This document shows, piece after piece, positions 1-9,604 of a DNA stretch of 64,000 bases (position 1 is the stretch's first letter; every line of letters starts with the position of its first letter). Below the pieces are notes generated by a model. It was not told where the DNA came from. It was given only the letters and a program-made list of their open reading frames with translations, and made no database searches. Origin of the DNA: JANXQZ01 sp038225555 (GTDB lineage Bacteria > Acidobacteriota > Terriglobia > Bryobacterales > Bryobacteraceae); NCBI GenBank assembly GCA_038225555.1, contig JBBRRB010000017.1, positions 49,622 through 113,621 on the forward strand, read 5' to 3'. A program made the position numbers and the translations under genes.

Positions 1-170
1 GGTGTTATGCGGTTCTTGATTACCGCTTCACTTCTGTAAAGGCGCGAGAACGATTCAAGTTGTGCGCTGGCTCGTTAAAGTCCTGTCACCTTTGAGGGTT
101 TCTATTGGCCAGACAGTTGCAACCTTGTCCCTTCGGAGAGCGGCTTTCAAGCCGTTTAGTGGAGCATAAC

Positions 171-3100
171 TTGAAAAAACTAAAAAATATAGTGCTTTAT
201 CTGGTCCCGGCCGTTTTTGGGCTCGTGTGTTGCACAGACACAGCACTGGCGCAAGGTAACACAATTTCGGCGAGTCCCGTCAATCTGAACTTCGTTGCTG
301 GTCAGGGAGTGATTCCGCCGCAGCCTCAAAACGTGACGTATGCCAGCACCTCGAGTACAAACGTACCCTTTACCGTCTCGGTCTCGTCGTTGTCGAACTG
401 GCTGGGGGTGGCGCCGGTCAGCGGCACCGCTACCCAGACTCCGCAATCGCTGCAGCTATTCGCTCAGAACTACAACAATCTCCCGATCGGGTCTTATCCG
501 GGAATGGTGACCATCACTCCAACTACCGGCAATCCGGTGGTAATCAATGCGACGCTGACGATTGGAAGCGGCGGCGGAACCGGCTCGGGCACGTTTTCGG
601 CATCTGTGAACCCGATTGTGTTCAACACGACTTCGGGAGCCACGCCTAATCCCGTAAGCTTGTTTCTCAGCACGACCGGGTCAGCCACGAATGTTTCGGT
701 TTCCGTGTCGGGCACGGCGGCCAGCGTGATTACGGTCACTCCCACCATTCTGCAGGTCGGGCCAGGGGCGTCAGGCGCTCTGACGGTCGGCGCGAGCGCC
801 GCGTCGTTGCAGCCGGGGAGCTATTCGGCACTGATCAACATCACGCCCAGCGGTGCCACTTCGGCAGCTCTCTCCATTCCAGTAACGATCAATGTGGGGG
901 CGGGGACCATCACCGGAGGCGGCTTAACGGCGACTCCGAATCCGCTCATCTTCAACATCCCCAGCGGATCGACAAGTGCGGCATCTCAGACTTTGACGAT
1001 CACCACCACAACGAATACGTTTGAGAGCGTTACGCTAACGCCCTCGGTCACCAGCGGCGGAAACTGGCTGGGCGTTTCTCCCAGCACGCTTTCGATCAAC
1101 CAATCGTTTCCGGGCAGCGCCACGGTAACCGTGAACCCGGCCGCGCTTGCTCCCGGAACGAGCTATGCCGGCAACATCGCCTTGCAAACTCCCGATTTCG
1201 GAACCCTGAACGTCCCTGTAACCATAAACGTTGGAACCACCGGAGGCAGCGGCACCCTTACCGCCACGCCGAACCCGATCAGCATCAGCATTCCATCCGG
1301 CAGCACAACTCCAGTGAACCAGAGTTTGAGCGTTACGGGGACGCCATCGGGCGCTACCATCTCCGCGCAGGCGAGCGGACTCAGTTGGCTCTCGATCAAC
1401 CCGTCGTTCGCCCAGCTCACCGGAGGAGCGATTCCGTTCACCGTCACGGCCAACCCGATCGGTCAAACTACGGGCACCTACACCGGGAACATCATATTGA
1501 CGCCGTCGTCAGGGACCGCCCTCACGATTCCCGTCACCATCACGATTGGAACCTCTCCTTCTCTGAGCGTCACGCCTCCCATGCTTGCGTTTGCATACCA
1601 GACCGGCACGGCAACTCCCCCGGCCCAGACCATCGCGCTTTCCAGTACCGGCAGCGCGTTAGCATTCGGAGTCACCTCAACTACGCAGAGCGGCGGCGGG
1701 TGGCTCGTAGTCACGCCGCAAACCGGCGCAACTTCAGCGACGGGCGGGGCCCCCACCAACCTTACGGTACAGGTGAACCCGACAGGATTGACGCCTGGCT
1801 CCTACCAGGGAACGATCACGATCACCGGCAGCGGCGCCTCGAATGGTCCTCAGACCATCCCCGTCTCTTTGCTGGTTACGAATCAGCCGATCCTGACGTT
1901 AAGCACCAATGGCGTGATTTTCAACTATCAGTTCGGCAGCACCACTCTGCCTTCGCAGCAGCAGGTTCAGGTGGGCAGTTCCGGAAATCCGCTGAGCTTT
2001 AATGTGAGTACTGCCCCAGGCAGCGGCGGCAACTTCCTGACCGTGACGCCCACAATCGGCACCACGCCGCAAACGCTGAACTTGTCCATCAATCCAACGA
2101 TTCTCGCGACGCTTGCCCCCGGCATGTACACCTCCACAGTTACGCTTACCTCCCAAGGGGCCGGCAATGGGACAGTGAACATCCCGATCAGTTTGATTGT
2201 CGGAAGCAGCACCTTGCTCAGCGTAAGCCAGACGTCTCTCAACTTTAACTATCAAGTCGGACAATCTGTGCCGGCGACTCAGACATTTAACGTCTCGAGC
2301 ACGGGATCGCCGCTCAGTTACACGGTGACCGCCGCCACATCCCCGACGTGTGCGAACAGCTTCCTGACGGCCAATCCAGCGTCCGGTTCCACCGCCAGCA
2401 GCAGCACTGTCGCCGTTTCCGTCAATGTGCAGGGATTGGTTCCCGGCACGTGCGGCGGGACAGTAACGATCACGTCTCCAGGAGCTGGCAACAGCCCCCT
2501 CGTTGTGCCGGTCACGGTTCAGGTAAGCAACACGCCGCTCTTGAACGTCAGCCCCGGCGCGATTACGGTGACAACCCAGTTTGGGACCACTCCCCCCAGC
2601 CAAACCGTCGCCCTTACCAGCACGGATCCGGCTACCACGATCAACTTTACCGTTTCCAGACCCAGTTCCGGTCTGCTGTCGGTGAACCTAACGAGCGGCA
2701 CCACTCCGAACAATCTGATCATTGGCTTCCCGAGCAGCAATCTGGCTGCCGGCACGTACACCGGTAGCGTGACGGTTACGCCGACGACGGCGGGCAGTTC
2801 TCCAACTGTGATCCCGCTGACTCTGGTGATTACAAACAACGCAACCGCGTTGGCCACCCCGTCTTCGCTCACCTTCACGCAGCCGTTCAACGGGCCGCAA
2901 CCAGCTTCGCAATCCATTCAGCTAACTACCACGGGCAACGTCCCCTTGAGCTTCTCCGCTTCGGCTATCACGCTGAGCGGTGGATCTTGGTTGTCGGTCA
3001 CCTCATCCGGTGCCGCCACACCTGCGACGCTCACCGTTAACGCCAACGGATCAAGTCTGGGACAAGGCAGCTACAGCGGCGTGATTACGATCATCATTCC

Positions 3101-4196
3101 AGGCGCGGCGAACAACCCGCTGAACGTGCCAGTCACGCTCTTAGTGGGCCCCTCGCAGAGCCTCGCGGTTACCCCGGCTATCTTGAATTTCACATATCAA
3201 GGGGGATCGGGAATAACGCCAGCCGCGCAGAACGTGCAGGTGATCAGCAGCGCGGGCAGCCTGCCATTCACTATTACGAGCGCTTCACCGAACGGTGCGC
3301 TGATCACGGCAACACCGGCCAGCGGAACCACTCCCGGAACCGTGGCCATTGGCTTGAATCAGAGCGTGCTATCCACGTTGGGAGCTGGCAACTACACCGG
3401 AAGCGTTACGATCGCAAGCCTCACGGGCGGATCGCAAACGGTCGCGGTGAATGTGACCGTTACACCAGGCGCGACACCAGCCATCACCAGCGTGGTGAAC
3501 TCCGCCAGCAACGTGCCTGGCACAGTGGCTCCAGGTGAAATCGTCACCATTTACGGCACGAACATCGGGCCGTCCACTCCTGCGGGGCTCCAACTGAATG
3601 GTGCGGGAATGGTGAGCACGACGCTTGCGAATACCACGGTCACATTCGATGGGATTGCGGCTCCTCTGATCTACGTATCCAGTGGGCAGATTAACGCCAT
3701 AGTGCCGTACGAAATCGCGGGCCGGGTCACCACAAACCTTGCAGTGATGCGCAGCGGCATCGCATCTCTCGTGCTCGCGCTGCGAGTATCGGATACCGTC
3801 CCCGCCATTTTCTCGGCAACTCAGACGGGCAATGGCCAGGGCGCGATCCTCAACTTCAACAGCAGCTTCAACAACGCGCAGAATCCAGCGGCGAAGGGTT
3901 CCGTAATTCAGATCTTCGCAACCGGGGAAGGAGCCCTCAATCCGCCAGTCCTGACCGGATCCGTTACCAGCGGAAGCGGTTCTGCGTTCCCCAAGCCAGC
4001 CGGTGCCGTGTCGGTAACGATCGGTGGCCAACCGGCTACTCTGCAGTACGTCGGGGAAGCGCCTGGCTTGGTGTCGGGCGTGCTTCAGGTGAATGCGGTG
4101 GTTCCCCAGATCATCGGGTCCGGTCCGCAAACGGTGGTGCTGAATGTCGGCTCGGGGACCAACTCGCAGCAGACGATCACCGTAGCAGTTCAGTAG
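171..4196 (+). CDS. Large secreted protein with about ten BACON/Ig-like repeats and a Solibacter-type C-terminal domain
   Basis: A predicted exported protein of about 1,341 residues. The TTG at 171 is the best start: a GGAG lies six bases upstream (161-164), and it gives a clean signal peptide (MKKLKN, hydrophobic stretch, cut near ALAQ). A longer reading from TTG 105 adds 22 residues that do not look like a signal. The mature part is about ten beta-sandwich repeats of roughly 100 residues. Each carries a phrase like LSVTPxxLxFxYQ, then WLxVxPxxG, then PGxYxGxVTI, a pattern typical of BACON/Ig-like surface domains. The last ~240 residues fit TIGR03437 (VVNSAS, VAPGEIVTIYG, SSGQINAIVPY, GSVIQIFATG). 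No catalytic motif is visible. A surface adhesin or polysaccharide-binding role is inference only. A short hairpin, CGGCT/AGCCG at 141-154, sits just before the ribosome site. Confidence 0.85.
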   Translation: MKKLKNIVLYLVPAVFGLVCCTDTALAQGNTISASPVNLNFVAGQGVIPPQPQNVTYASTSSTNVPFTVSVSSLSNWLGVAPVSGTATQTPQSLQLFAQNYNNLPIGSYPGMVTITPTTGNPVVINATLTIGSGGGTGSGTFSASVNPIVFNTTSGATPNPVSLFLSTTGSATNVSVSVSGTAASVITVTPTILQVGPGASGALTVGASAASLQPGSYSALINITPSGATSAALSIPVTINVGAGTITGGGLTATPNPLIFNIPSGSTSAASQTLTITTTTNTFESVTLTPSVTSGGNWLGVSPSTLSINQSFPGSATVTVNPAALAPGTSYAGNIALQTPDFGTLNVPVTINVGTTGGSGTLTATPNPISISIPSGSTTPVNQSLSVTGTPSGATISAQASGLSWLSINPSFAQLTGGAIPFTVTANPIGQTTGTYTGNIILTPSSGTALTIPVTITIGTSPSLSVTPPMLAFAYQTGTATPPAQTIALSSTGSALAFGVTSTTQSGGGWLVVTPQTGATSATGGAPTNLTVQVNPTGLTPGSYQGTITITGSGASNGPQTIPVSLLVTNQPILTLSTNGVIFNYQFGSTTLPSQQQVQVGSSGNPLSFNVSTAPGSGGNFLTVTPTIGTTPQTLNLSINPTILATLAPGMYTSTVTLTSQGAGNGTVNIPISLIVGSSTLLSVSQTSLNFNYQVGQSVPATQTFNVSSTGSPLSYTVTAATSPTCANSFLTANPASGSTASSSTVAVSVNVQGLVPGTCGGTVTITSPGAGNSPLVVPVTVQVSNTPLLNVSPGAITVTTQFGTTPPSQTVALTSTDPATTINFTVSRPSSGLLSVNLTSGTTPNNLIIGFPSSNLAAGTYTGSVTVTPTTAGSSPTVIPLTLVITNNATALATPSSLTFTQPFNGPQPASQSIQLTTTGNVPLSFSASAITLSGGSWLSVTSSGAATPATLTVNANGSSLGQGSYSGVITIIIPGAANNPLNVPVTLLVGPSQSLAVTPAILNFTYQGGSGITPAAQNVQVISSAGSLPFTITSASPNGALITATPASGTTPGTVAIGLNQSVLSTLGAGNYTGSVTIASLTGGSQTVAVNVTVTPGATPAITSVVNSASNVPGTVAPGEIVTIYGTNIGPSTPAGLQLNGAGMVSTTLANTTVTFDGIAAPLIYVSSGQINAIVPYEIAGRVTTNLAVMRSGIASLVLALRVSDTVPAIFSATQTGNGQGAILNFNSSFNNAQNPAAKGSVIQIFATGEGALNPPVLTGSVTSGSGSAFPKPAGAVSVTIGGQPATLQYVGEAPGLVSGVLQVNAVVPQIIGSGPQTVVLNVGSGTNSQQTITVAVQ

Positions 4197-4210
4197 TAGT
4201 TTGGCCATGT

Positions 4211-4236
4211 GGGTGCAGCCAATCTTGACTGCACCC
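4211..4236. terminator. Hairpin after the first gene
   Basis: GGGTGCAG (4211-4218) pairs with CTGCACCC (4229-4236) around a 10-base loop, 14 bases after the stop codon of the upstream gene. There is no T-run after it, so it is a terminator-like hairpin at best. It may belong to the repeat element that follows. Confidence 0.35.
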
Positions 4237-4250
4237 GCTGCCACCTAGTT

Positions 4251-4346
4251 TTGTGGGGCGGGACCCTGTCCCGCAGCCGACGCCCACGTCGGCTTGCTCA
4301 AGCCTGGCGAGGGCGCCCGGCGCGGCTCAGGGGAGCGGCCCCACAA
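4251..4346. repeat. Intergenic hairpin element with TTGTGGGGC/GCCCCACAA ends, copy 1
   Basis: The element opens with TTGTGGGGC and closes with its inverse, GCCCCACAA. Inside is a 7-bp hairpin, GCCGACG/CGTCGGC (4276-4293). A second element with the same ends and a similar hairpin-rich interior lies at 7613-7719. Both sit between genes. I read them as two members of a dispersed noncoding repeat, possibly non-autonomous or REP-like. Function is unknown. Confidence 0.5.
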
Positions 4347-4357
4347 GAAACCGAACA

Positions 4358-6511
4358 CTAATTAATCGTAAGCCGTGCCGGAGGGCTGCAGATTCTCTGA
4401 TCCCCGATGCTCCCGCACACATACACATCAGTCGTCATCGCGGGCAAATCCTGCGGAACCACCAAGTCCACTTGCTGCACGCCTAGCAGTCCCGGAGCCG
4501 GACCCGCATAATATGGCACCCCGATCACACGGTCATGAATCTGCCCAGTGATCGTTCCCGTGCCCGACAAACCAGTCGCGAAGATCTGAATCACGCTTCC
4601 CAGTTGTGCCGGGTTGCCCGAGCTATTGGCCGAGAAATCCTGATTCAGAACCGCCCCCGAGAAAATTGCGGGTGCCATGCTCGCCAGCGCCACCGTCGAT
4701 GCGGCGCTCGATACGCCATTTACCGTGGCGACTACCTGGACCGATTGCTTGCCCGCCAATCCCGCCGGAACTAGCACGTTGATCTGCCGGTCGCCTGAGT
4801 AAAGCACCTTCGCCGACAGTCCATCGAACGTCACCGCGACCGCATCGCCGCCGAGGCGCATTCCCTGCAACGTTGCCAGCGATCCCGGAGCAACCGGTCC
4901 GGATGCGAAACTCGCCGCATTCACCACACTCAGAATCACGGGAGGTGTCGCTGTCACGGGAGGAGCGGCGGTGACAACCAAAGTGATTGGCACTTGCTGC
5001 GCGCCCGCCACCGGCCCGGCATCCACATTGAGGGTCGCCTGATACGCGCCGGGTGCAAGATTGCCAGGAGAAGCATCGATTCGGATCGTGGCATTGTTCA
5101 CGCCCGAGTCGGGTGACACTTGCAGCCATCCCGATCCCTTCAGGTAGGTCACGCTGGTGGTCCAATGCAGGACTCCGGCACCCTGATTCAGCACCCGCGT
5201 GTACGCAACTTGGTAGCTTGACCCGGCCTGCCCGGTGTAACTGATCGGCGTTGTGTCGACGTATAGACGAGGGAAATAGTTCGCCGTGCAATCGCCGACA
5301 ATCCCGCAATCGTTCGGAGCGCTCACGGCTGCGAACCGCGGAATCGGATCGCTTGCGGTAGCGGTCTGAACCGCAGAGACAGGCGCCAGGCTGACATCCG
5401 CCCCGGTGAATACGGGCGCATTCACTGTGGATGGAGCGAGTCCCAAGAACGTCGGGAACTGGGCGCTCTCCAGCACGTTCGCGTTGGCATCCACCACCTC
5501 GTACACTGCAACCCCATTCCCGTTCGCGAGCGGGATTTCGCCCACTGAATCGAAGCTGACCGTTCCAGATCCCTGAGGGCCCGGAGCATACACCGGAAAG
5601 CCTCCAGCTCCATTTGCGTCCGTGTTGCGCACGCGAGCGAGCAACAGCGATCCGTTCAGGCTAGGCGCGTACTGCCCGCCCGACGCCGGCACGCCGTAAT
5701 CCCCCGCGCCTGTCGGCTGTACAGCGTCGGACCCCGCTACTGCATCGGGCACAAACAATCGCGCGCCTTGCGGGAAGCCGGAGTATTTCACGATAATTCT
5801 CTCGCCCGAATCCGCGTTCAAATTCGCCCAAGCGTTCCGAGGTCCGAATGCATCGGCGAAGCCCTCCGTCACGCGCGTTGTCGCGTAAGCCGCCGTCCTC
5901 AGCAGCGTGGAAAACAAAAGCGTATCCGGCAGCAGCGAGCCTCCCGGCGCGCACACGAGCTTCGATGAATTGCCGGCAAATAGCGCGCGCTCCACGGAAC
6001 CCACTGTTAACTGGCTATTCGTAATCGACACCAGGTTGCCGCCATTGAAGCCCAGGAAGGCTTGAATCAAGGCATTGGGCAAAAGCATCAACTGAATTGC
6101 AGCGGTCCGAACGTTTGCGAGGCGTAAAACGGCGGTCCCGGCAGGAGATAGGGTGAAGGACAGGCCGTTATAAACGAGACTGGCCGGTCCGGTGATCGTG
6201 CCGGGAACGGTGACAGGCTGGGGTCCGGAGCCGGTGTCGACGGTGAAAACAACGTCGGTGACGGTATTCGCCGCCACTCGATTGGTAATGTTGGTATTCA
6301 GAAAAATGGAAAAATTTCCGGTGATGCGCGCGTTCGGCTGTCCACCGGAACAGTTGAGCACGATATCGCCGATTCGTTCGGCGATCCCTTCGCCTTTAAC
6401 CACTGGAGGGACTGCTGTTGCGTTGCAGATTAGGTTTTGAGCGGAAGCGAGCGTAGCGAAAGTTAGGCTGAAACCTAGGAAAAATAGAATAAAGCGAGGT
6501 AAGCGGGTCAT
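4358..6511 (-). CDS. Secreted protein with BACON-like segment and Solibacter-type C-terminal domain
   Basis: A 717-residue exported protein. It starts with a signal peptide (MTRLPRFILFFLGF, cut near ASAQ), and AAAGGAG lies eight bases before the ATG. Residues of roughly 25-400 are beta-rich and unassigned. One repeat with the phrases GSGWLQVSPDSG and PGAYQATL resembles the BACON-like units of the neighbouring gene. The C-terminal ~200 residues carry the TIGR03437 signature (ILSVVNAASF, VAPGSLATLQG, YSGDRQINVLVP, GSVIQIFATG). The two TIGR03437 proteins converge, with a hairpin-rich spacer between their 3' ends. No enzymatic motif is seen, so a structural or surface role is inferred. Confidence 0.83.
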   Translation of the reverse strand: MTRLPRFILFFLGFSLTFATLASAQNLICNATAVPPVVKGEGIAERIGDIVLNCSGGQPNARITGNFSIFLNTNITNRVAANTVTDVVFTVDTGSGPQPVTVPGTITGPASLVYNGLSFTLSPAGTAVLRLANVRTAAIQLMLLPNALIQAFLGFNGGNLVSITNSQLTVGSVERALFAGNSSKLVCAPGGSLLPDTLLFSTLLRTAAYATTRVTEGFADAFGPRNAWANLNADSGERIIVKYSGFPQGARLFVPDAVAGSDAVQPTGAGDYGVPASGGQYAPSLNGSLLLARVRNTDANGAGGFPVYAPGPQGSGTVSFDSVGEIPLANGNGVAVYEVVDANANVLESAQFPTFLGLAPSTVNAPVFTGADVSLAPVSAVQTATASDPIPRFAAVSAPNDCGIVGDCTANYFPRLYVDTTPISYTGQAGSSYQVAYTRVLNQGAGVLHWTTSVTYLKGSGWLQVSPDSGVNNATIRIDASPGNLAPGAYQATLNVDAGPVAGAQQVPITLVVTAAPPVTATPPVILSVVNAASFASGPVAPGSLATLQGMRLGGDAVAVTFDGLSAKVLYSGDRQINVLVPAGLAGKQSVQVVATVNGVSSAASTVALASMAPAIFSGAVLNQDFSANSSGNPAQLGSVIQIFATGLSGTGTITGQIHDRVIGVPYYAGPAPGLLGVQQVDLVVPQDLPAMTTDVYVCGSIGDQRICSPPARLTIN

Positions 6512-6554
6512 ACTTTTGACTCCTTTCGATTCAGTCTAACAGGTGTTGGAGCGA

Positions 6555-6569
6555 TAAGTAAGATACTTA
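6555..6569. promoter_or_regulatory. Inverted repeat in the divergent promoter region
   Basis: TAAGTA-AGA-TACTTA is a perfect 6-bp inverted repeat lying midway between a minus-strand gene starting at 6511 and nadA at 6624. It is placed where a shared operator would sit. A weak -10-like TAGAAT (6604-6609) lies close to nadA. Any regulator is unknown. Confidence 0.3.
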
Positions 6570-6623
6570 ACATTAAGCCGTATTCGTACCGGGTTCAGAT
6601 TGATAGAATAGGAGGTAGCAACA

Positions 6624-7553
6624 ATGGTAGCTTTAGGCTCGATCACGGAAGAGATTCTCGAACTCAAGAAGGACCGTAAGGCTGTCATCCTTGCTCACCA
6701 TTACCAGGACTCCGAGATTCAGGAGATCGCCGATGCGGTGGGCGACAGTCTGGAACTCGCTCGCAAGGCGCGCGATTTCGAGGGTGACGTTATCGCCTTC
6801 TGCGGCGTGCTGTTCATGGCCGAAACCGCGAAGGTACTGAATCCTCAACGCATCGTGGTTTTGCCGGACTTGAAAGCCAGTTGCAGCTTGGTGGAGAGTT
6901 GCTCGGCGACCCAGGTGAGGGCCTATCGCGAAAGGCATCCTCACGATGTGATCGTGAGCTACATCAATACATCGGTGGAAGTGAAGGCCGAGAGCGACAT
7001 CCTGTGCACTTCGAGCAATGCCGTGAAAATCGTCAATTCAATTCCGGCGGATAGGCCGATTCTCTTCCTCCCGGACATCAATCTCGGCAATTACGTAAAG
7101 AAGCAAACCGGCCGCGAGAACATGAAAATCTGGCAGGGTGCCTGCATCGTGCACGCAACCTTCCCGGCGCGGCGGTTAAGTGCGGCCCGTTCCGAGCATC
7201 CCAGCGCCTTGGTTGCCGCACATCCCGAGTGTCCGGCTGACGTGCTCGCAATGGCTGACTTCATCGGGTCCACCAGTGCGATCATCAAGTGGTGCGGGGC
7301 TTCCCAGGCTGACGAGTTTATCGTGATGACTGAAAGCGGAGTAGCGCACTCGCTAGAGCGCCAATCGCCGGGCAAGCGTTTTTACTTCGTGGCGAATGAG
7401 AACTGCAACTGCAGCGAGTGCCCCTATATGCGCCGGAATACGCTCGAAAAGCTGCGGGATTGCCTACTCAATCTGACTCCTCGCATTGAGCTGCCCAAAG
7501 ACGTAATGGAACGCGCCGCGCTTCCGATTGAGCGAATGCTCGCGGTGCGGTAG
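6624..7553 (+). CDS. nadA: Quinolinate synthase NadA
   Basis: NadA condenses iminoaspartate with dihydroxyacetone phosphate to quinolinate in de novo NAD synthesis, using an oxygen-sensitive 4Fe-4S cluster. The 309-residue protein shows the family's AHHYQ motif near residue 24, the SCSLVESC segment, and a C-terminal NCNCSECPYM. By comparison with known NadA structures the cluster ligands are most likely Cys87, Cys174 and Cys266. GGAGG at 6611-6615 lies eight bases before the ATG and fixes the start. The length fits the shorter NadA class. The gene appears alone: neither nadB nor nadC is next to it. Downstream is a hairpin-rich repeat and then moaA. Confidence 0.96.
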   Translation: MVALGSITEEILELKKDRKAVILAHHYQDSEIQEIADAVGDSLELARKARDFEGDVIAFCGVLFMAETAKVLNPQRIVVLPDLKASCSLVESCSATQVRAYRERHPHDVIVSYINTSVEVKAESDILCTSSNAVKIVNSIPADRPILFLPDINLGNYVKKQTGRENMKIWQGACIVHATFPARRLSAARSEHPSALVAAHPECPADVLAMADFIGSTSAIIKWCGASQADEFIVMTESGVAHSLERQSPGKRFYFVANENCNCSECPYMRRNTLEKLRDCLLNLTPRIELPKDVMERAALPIERMLAVR

Positions 7554-7612
7554 ACTTGCTGTCAAGTGCTACAACATCCTGAGGAATCTACGAGGGTGAG
7601 GCTGTTCTGCTG

Positions 7613-7719
7613 TGTGGGGCAGCCAATCCTGGCTGCAGCCGGCTTTCAGCCGGCTCACTTTGTAGCGGTCCAGCAAAGCCGCCCGAAAGGCGGCTGCGGG
7701 CAAGATTGCCCGCCCCACA
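7613..7719. repeat. Intergenic hairpin element with TGTGGGGC/GCCCCACA ends, copy 2
   Basis: The ends are TGTGGGGC (7613-7620) and its inverse GCCCCACA (7712-7719). Between them are four consecutive hairpins: GCAGCCA/TGGCTGC (7619-7636), AGCCGGCT/AGCCGGCT (7637-7655), GCCGCC/GGCGGC (7678-7694) and GGGCAA/TTGCCC (7698-7711). It shares terminal sequence and style with the element at 4251-4346. It lies between nadA and moaA and could fold into a cruciform or a highly structured RNA. Confidence 0.55.
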
Positions 7720-7738
7720 ACCAATGCACATGACGGCC

Positions 7739-8728
7739 ATGCCTCTGCTCGATACCTTTGGCCGGGTTCACGATAATCTTCGGATTAGCGTGACCGACCG
7801 TTGCAACATTCGCTGCTTCTACTGCATGCCGGAAGAAGGCGTTAAGTTCATGCGGCGGGACGAGATTCTTTCTTTCGAGGAGATCGAGCGCTTCACGCGC
7901 GTAGCCGCTGCCCTGGGCGTGACGAAATTGCGGCTCACCGGCGGCGAACCCCTCCTGCGCAAAGATCTGCCGGTACTCATCAGGAAACTGAGCGCCATAC
8001 CAGGAATTCAGGACCTCGCTCTAACGACAAACGGAGTGCTGCTAAGTTCGCAAGCGCAGGCTCTATTCGATGCTGGTTTGCGCAGGTTAAACGTCCATCT
8101 GGACACGCTTGACCGGGAGCGCTTTCAGCACATCACGCGACGCGACGACTTGGGCAAAGTACTTGACGGCCTTGAAACAGCGCGGCGCGTGGGCTTCGAC
8201 TCCATCAAAATCAACGCGGTCGCCGTAAAAAATTTGATCGAACCCGACCTAGTCCCGATGGCTCGCTTCGGGCGAGAGTTTGGGCACGAGATCCGGTTCA
8301 TCGAATTCATGCCCCTTGATGCGCAGGGGCTTTGGGATCGGACCAAGGTACTCATGGCCGACGAAATGATCGAGATCCTATCGCGAGAAATCGCCCCGCT
8401 CATCGAGATCCCGGATCGCGATCCTCGCGCGCCCGCCACGGACTACCGGTTCGCAGACGGCATCGGCGAGATTGGCTTCATCGCTTCCGTGAGCCGCCCG
8501 TTTTGCCTCAACTGCAATCGTCTGCGGCTAACGAGCGATGGTCATTTGCGATACTGCCTCTTCGCAATTGAGGAGACCGACATCAAGACTCTCTTACGGA
8601 ACGGCGCCTCTGACGAAGCGATCGCGTCGGCGATCCGCGGCAACGTGCACGACAAGTGGATCGGCCATGAAATCAACACCGCCCGCTTCGTACCTCCTCC
8701 GCGCCCGATGTACGCCATTGGCGGGTAG
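7739..8728 (+). CDS. moaA: GTP 3',8-cyclase MoaA (molybdenum cofactor, radical SAM)
   Basis: MoaA converts GTP to 3',8-cyclo-7,8-dihydro-GTP, the first step of molybdopterin synthesis. The radical-SAM cluster motif is C22-N-I-R-C26-F-Y-C29, followed by the SAM-binding LTGGEPLLR. The second 4Fe-4S site is in FCLNCNRLRL plus a later Cys in RYCLF. The protein ends in Gly-Gly, as MoaA does for catalysis. I prefer ATG 7739 because the family normally starts about here (MPLLDTFGR). ATG codons at 7724 and 7730 are also in frame, and a TTG at 7706 lies inside the repeat and is unlikely. No strong ribosome site is visible. No other moa gene is adjacent. Confidence 0.95.
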   Translation: MPLLDTFGRVHDNLRISVTDRCNIRCFYCMPEEGVKFMRRDEILSFEEIERFTRVAAALGVTKLRLTGGEPLLRKDLPVLIRKLSAIPGIQDLALTTNGVLLSSQAQALFDAGLRRLNVHLDTLDRERFQHITRRDDLGKVLDGLETARRVGFDSIKINAVAVKNLIEPDLVPMARFGREFGHEIRFIEFMPLDAQGLWDRTKVLMADEMIEILSREIAPLIEIPDRDPRAPATDYRFADGIGEIGFIASVSRPFCLNCNRLRLTSDGHLRYCLFAIEETDIKTLLRNGASDEAIASAIRGNVHDKWIGHEINTARFVPPPRPMYAIGG

Positions 8729-8729
8729 A

Positions 8730-9596
8730 TCACTTTTCGGCTTTCAGTTGCTGCGCCCGATCCAGAAACTTCTTCGCTTCTTCCATCCGGCCTGCTTGCG
8801 ATAGCGTCTGGCCCAGCAAGTAATGCGCGGACGAGTTCTGCGGATCCATTCTCAACGCCTGCCGCAGCATGTTCTCCGCATTGGGCAGTTCCTTCCGGCG
8901 CAGATACCCCTTCCCGAGCAGAATATAAGCGCCGCTGTACGTGGGGTTTAGCCAAATCGAGCGTTCCAATTGCGGAATCGCCTCGTCCCATTGTTCGCGC
9001 CGGCTCAGAGCATCGCCCAATTTGTAGTAGGCCATTGCGAAGTCCGGATTCAACTCGATTTCCTTCGTCAACTCCGCGGTGGCGCGCTCGATCTCACCGT
9101 GAAACGTCGCGATCTCCCCCAGCAGATAGTGGCCTTGAGGGATCTTCGGATTGAGTTCCAGCGCACGCAGGACAGCCTTCTCCGCGTTCTCCTCGAAACC
9201 CTGCCGGATCATCATCTGCGCCGTGATCAGATACGCGGACGCGGAGTCTGGAGGCACGGCATAAAGGACGGCAAAGGCGCGCACAGCAGGCTCCATCTCA
9301 TGCAGTTGAACGTGAGCATTGCCCAGCATGTAGCTGGCTTCCAATTGTCGCGTTCCCGCCGCAACCGCCTTCTCCAAATAGGGAACCGCCGCCTTGAACT
9401 GATTGGTCAGGTACAGGCTTTGAGCGAGAAAGAGCGTCGATTCGCGGGCTTCCGGACTATCTGGTTGCGCCGTCTTAAGCACCGCCTCGAACTGCTCGGC
9501 TGCTTTAGCGTACTCGCGGCGGTTATACTGCGCAACGCCGGTCTGAAAAGCATCCTGGGCAAAGAAGAAGAGGAAGAGCACGCCGGCCAACTGCAT
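8730..9596 (-). CDS. Tetratricopeptide-repeat protein
   Basis: A 288-residue protein with a short hydrophobic N-terminus (MQLAGVLFLFFF) and then about seven TPR units through to the C-terminus, for example AVAQYNRREYAKAAEQFEAVL, PDFAMAYYKLGDALSRR and PTYSGAYILLGKGYLRR style helices. TPRs mediate protein-protein contacts. The N-terminus suggests export or membrane anchoring in the periplasm. GGAG lies five bases before the ATG. It is the last gene of a minus-strand operon, eight bases after the upstream membrane protein, and it converges tightly on moaA. TPR proteins next to disordered-tail membrane proteins occur in Bat-like (aerotolerance) loci, but no MoxR or VWA partner is here, so that link is weak. 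Confidence 0.88.
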   Translation of the reverse strand: MQLAGVLFLFFFAQDAFQTGVAQYNRREYAKAAEQFEAVLKTAQPDSPEARESTLFLAQSLYLTNQFKAAVPYLEKAVAAGTRQLEASYMLGNAHVQLHEMEPAVRAFAVLYAVPPDSASAYLITAQMMIRQGFEENAEKAVLRALELNPKIPQGHYLLGEIATFHGEIERATAELTKEIELNPDFAMAYYKLGDALSRREQWDEAIPQLERSIWLNPTYSGAYILLGKGYLRRKELPNAENMLRQALRMDPQNSSAHYLLGQTLSQAGRMEEAKKFLDRAQQLKAEK

Positions 9597-9604
9597 CCGA
9601 GCTC

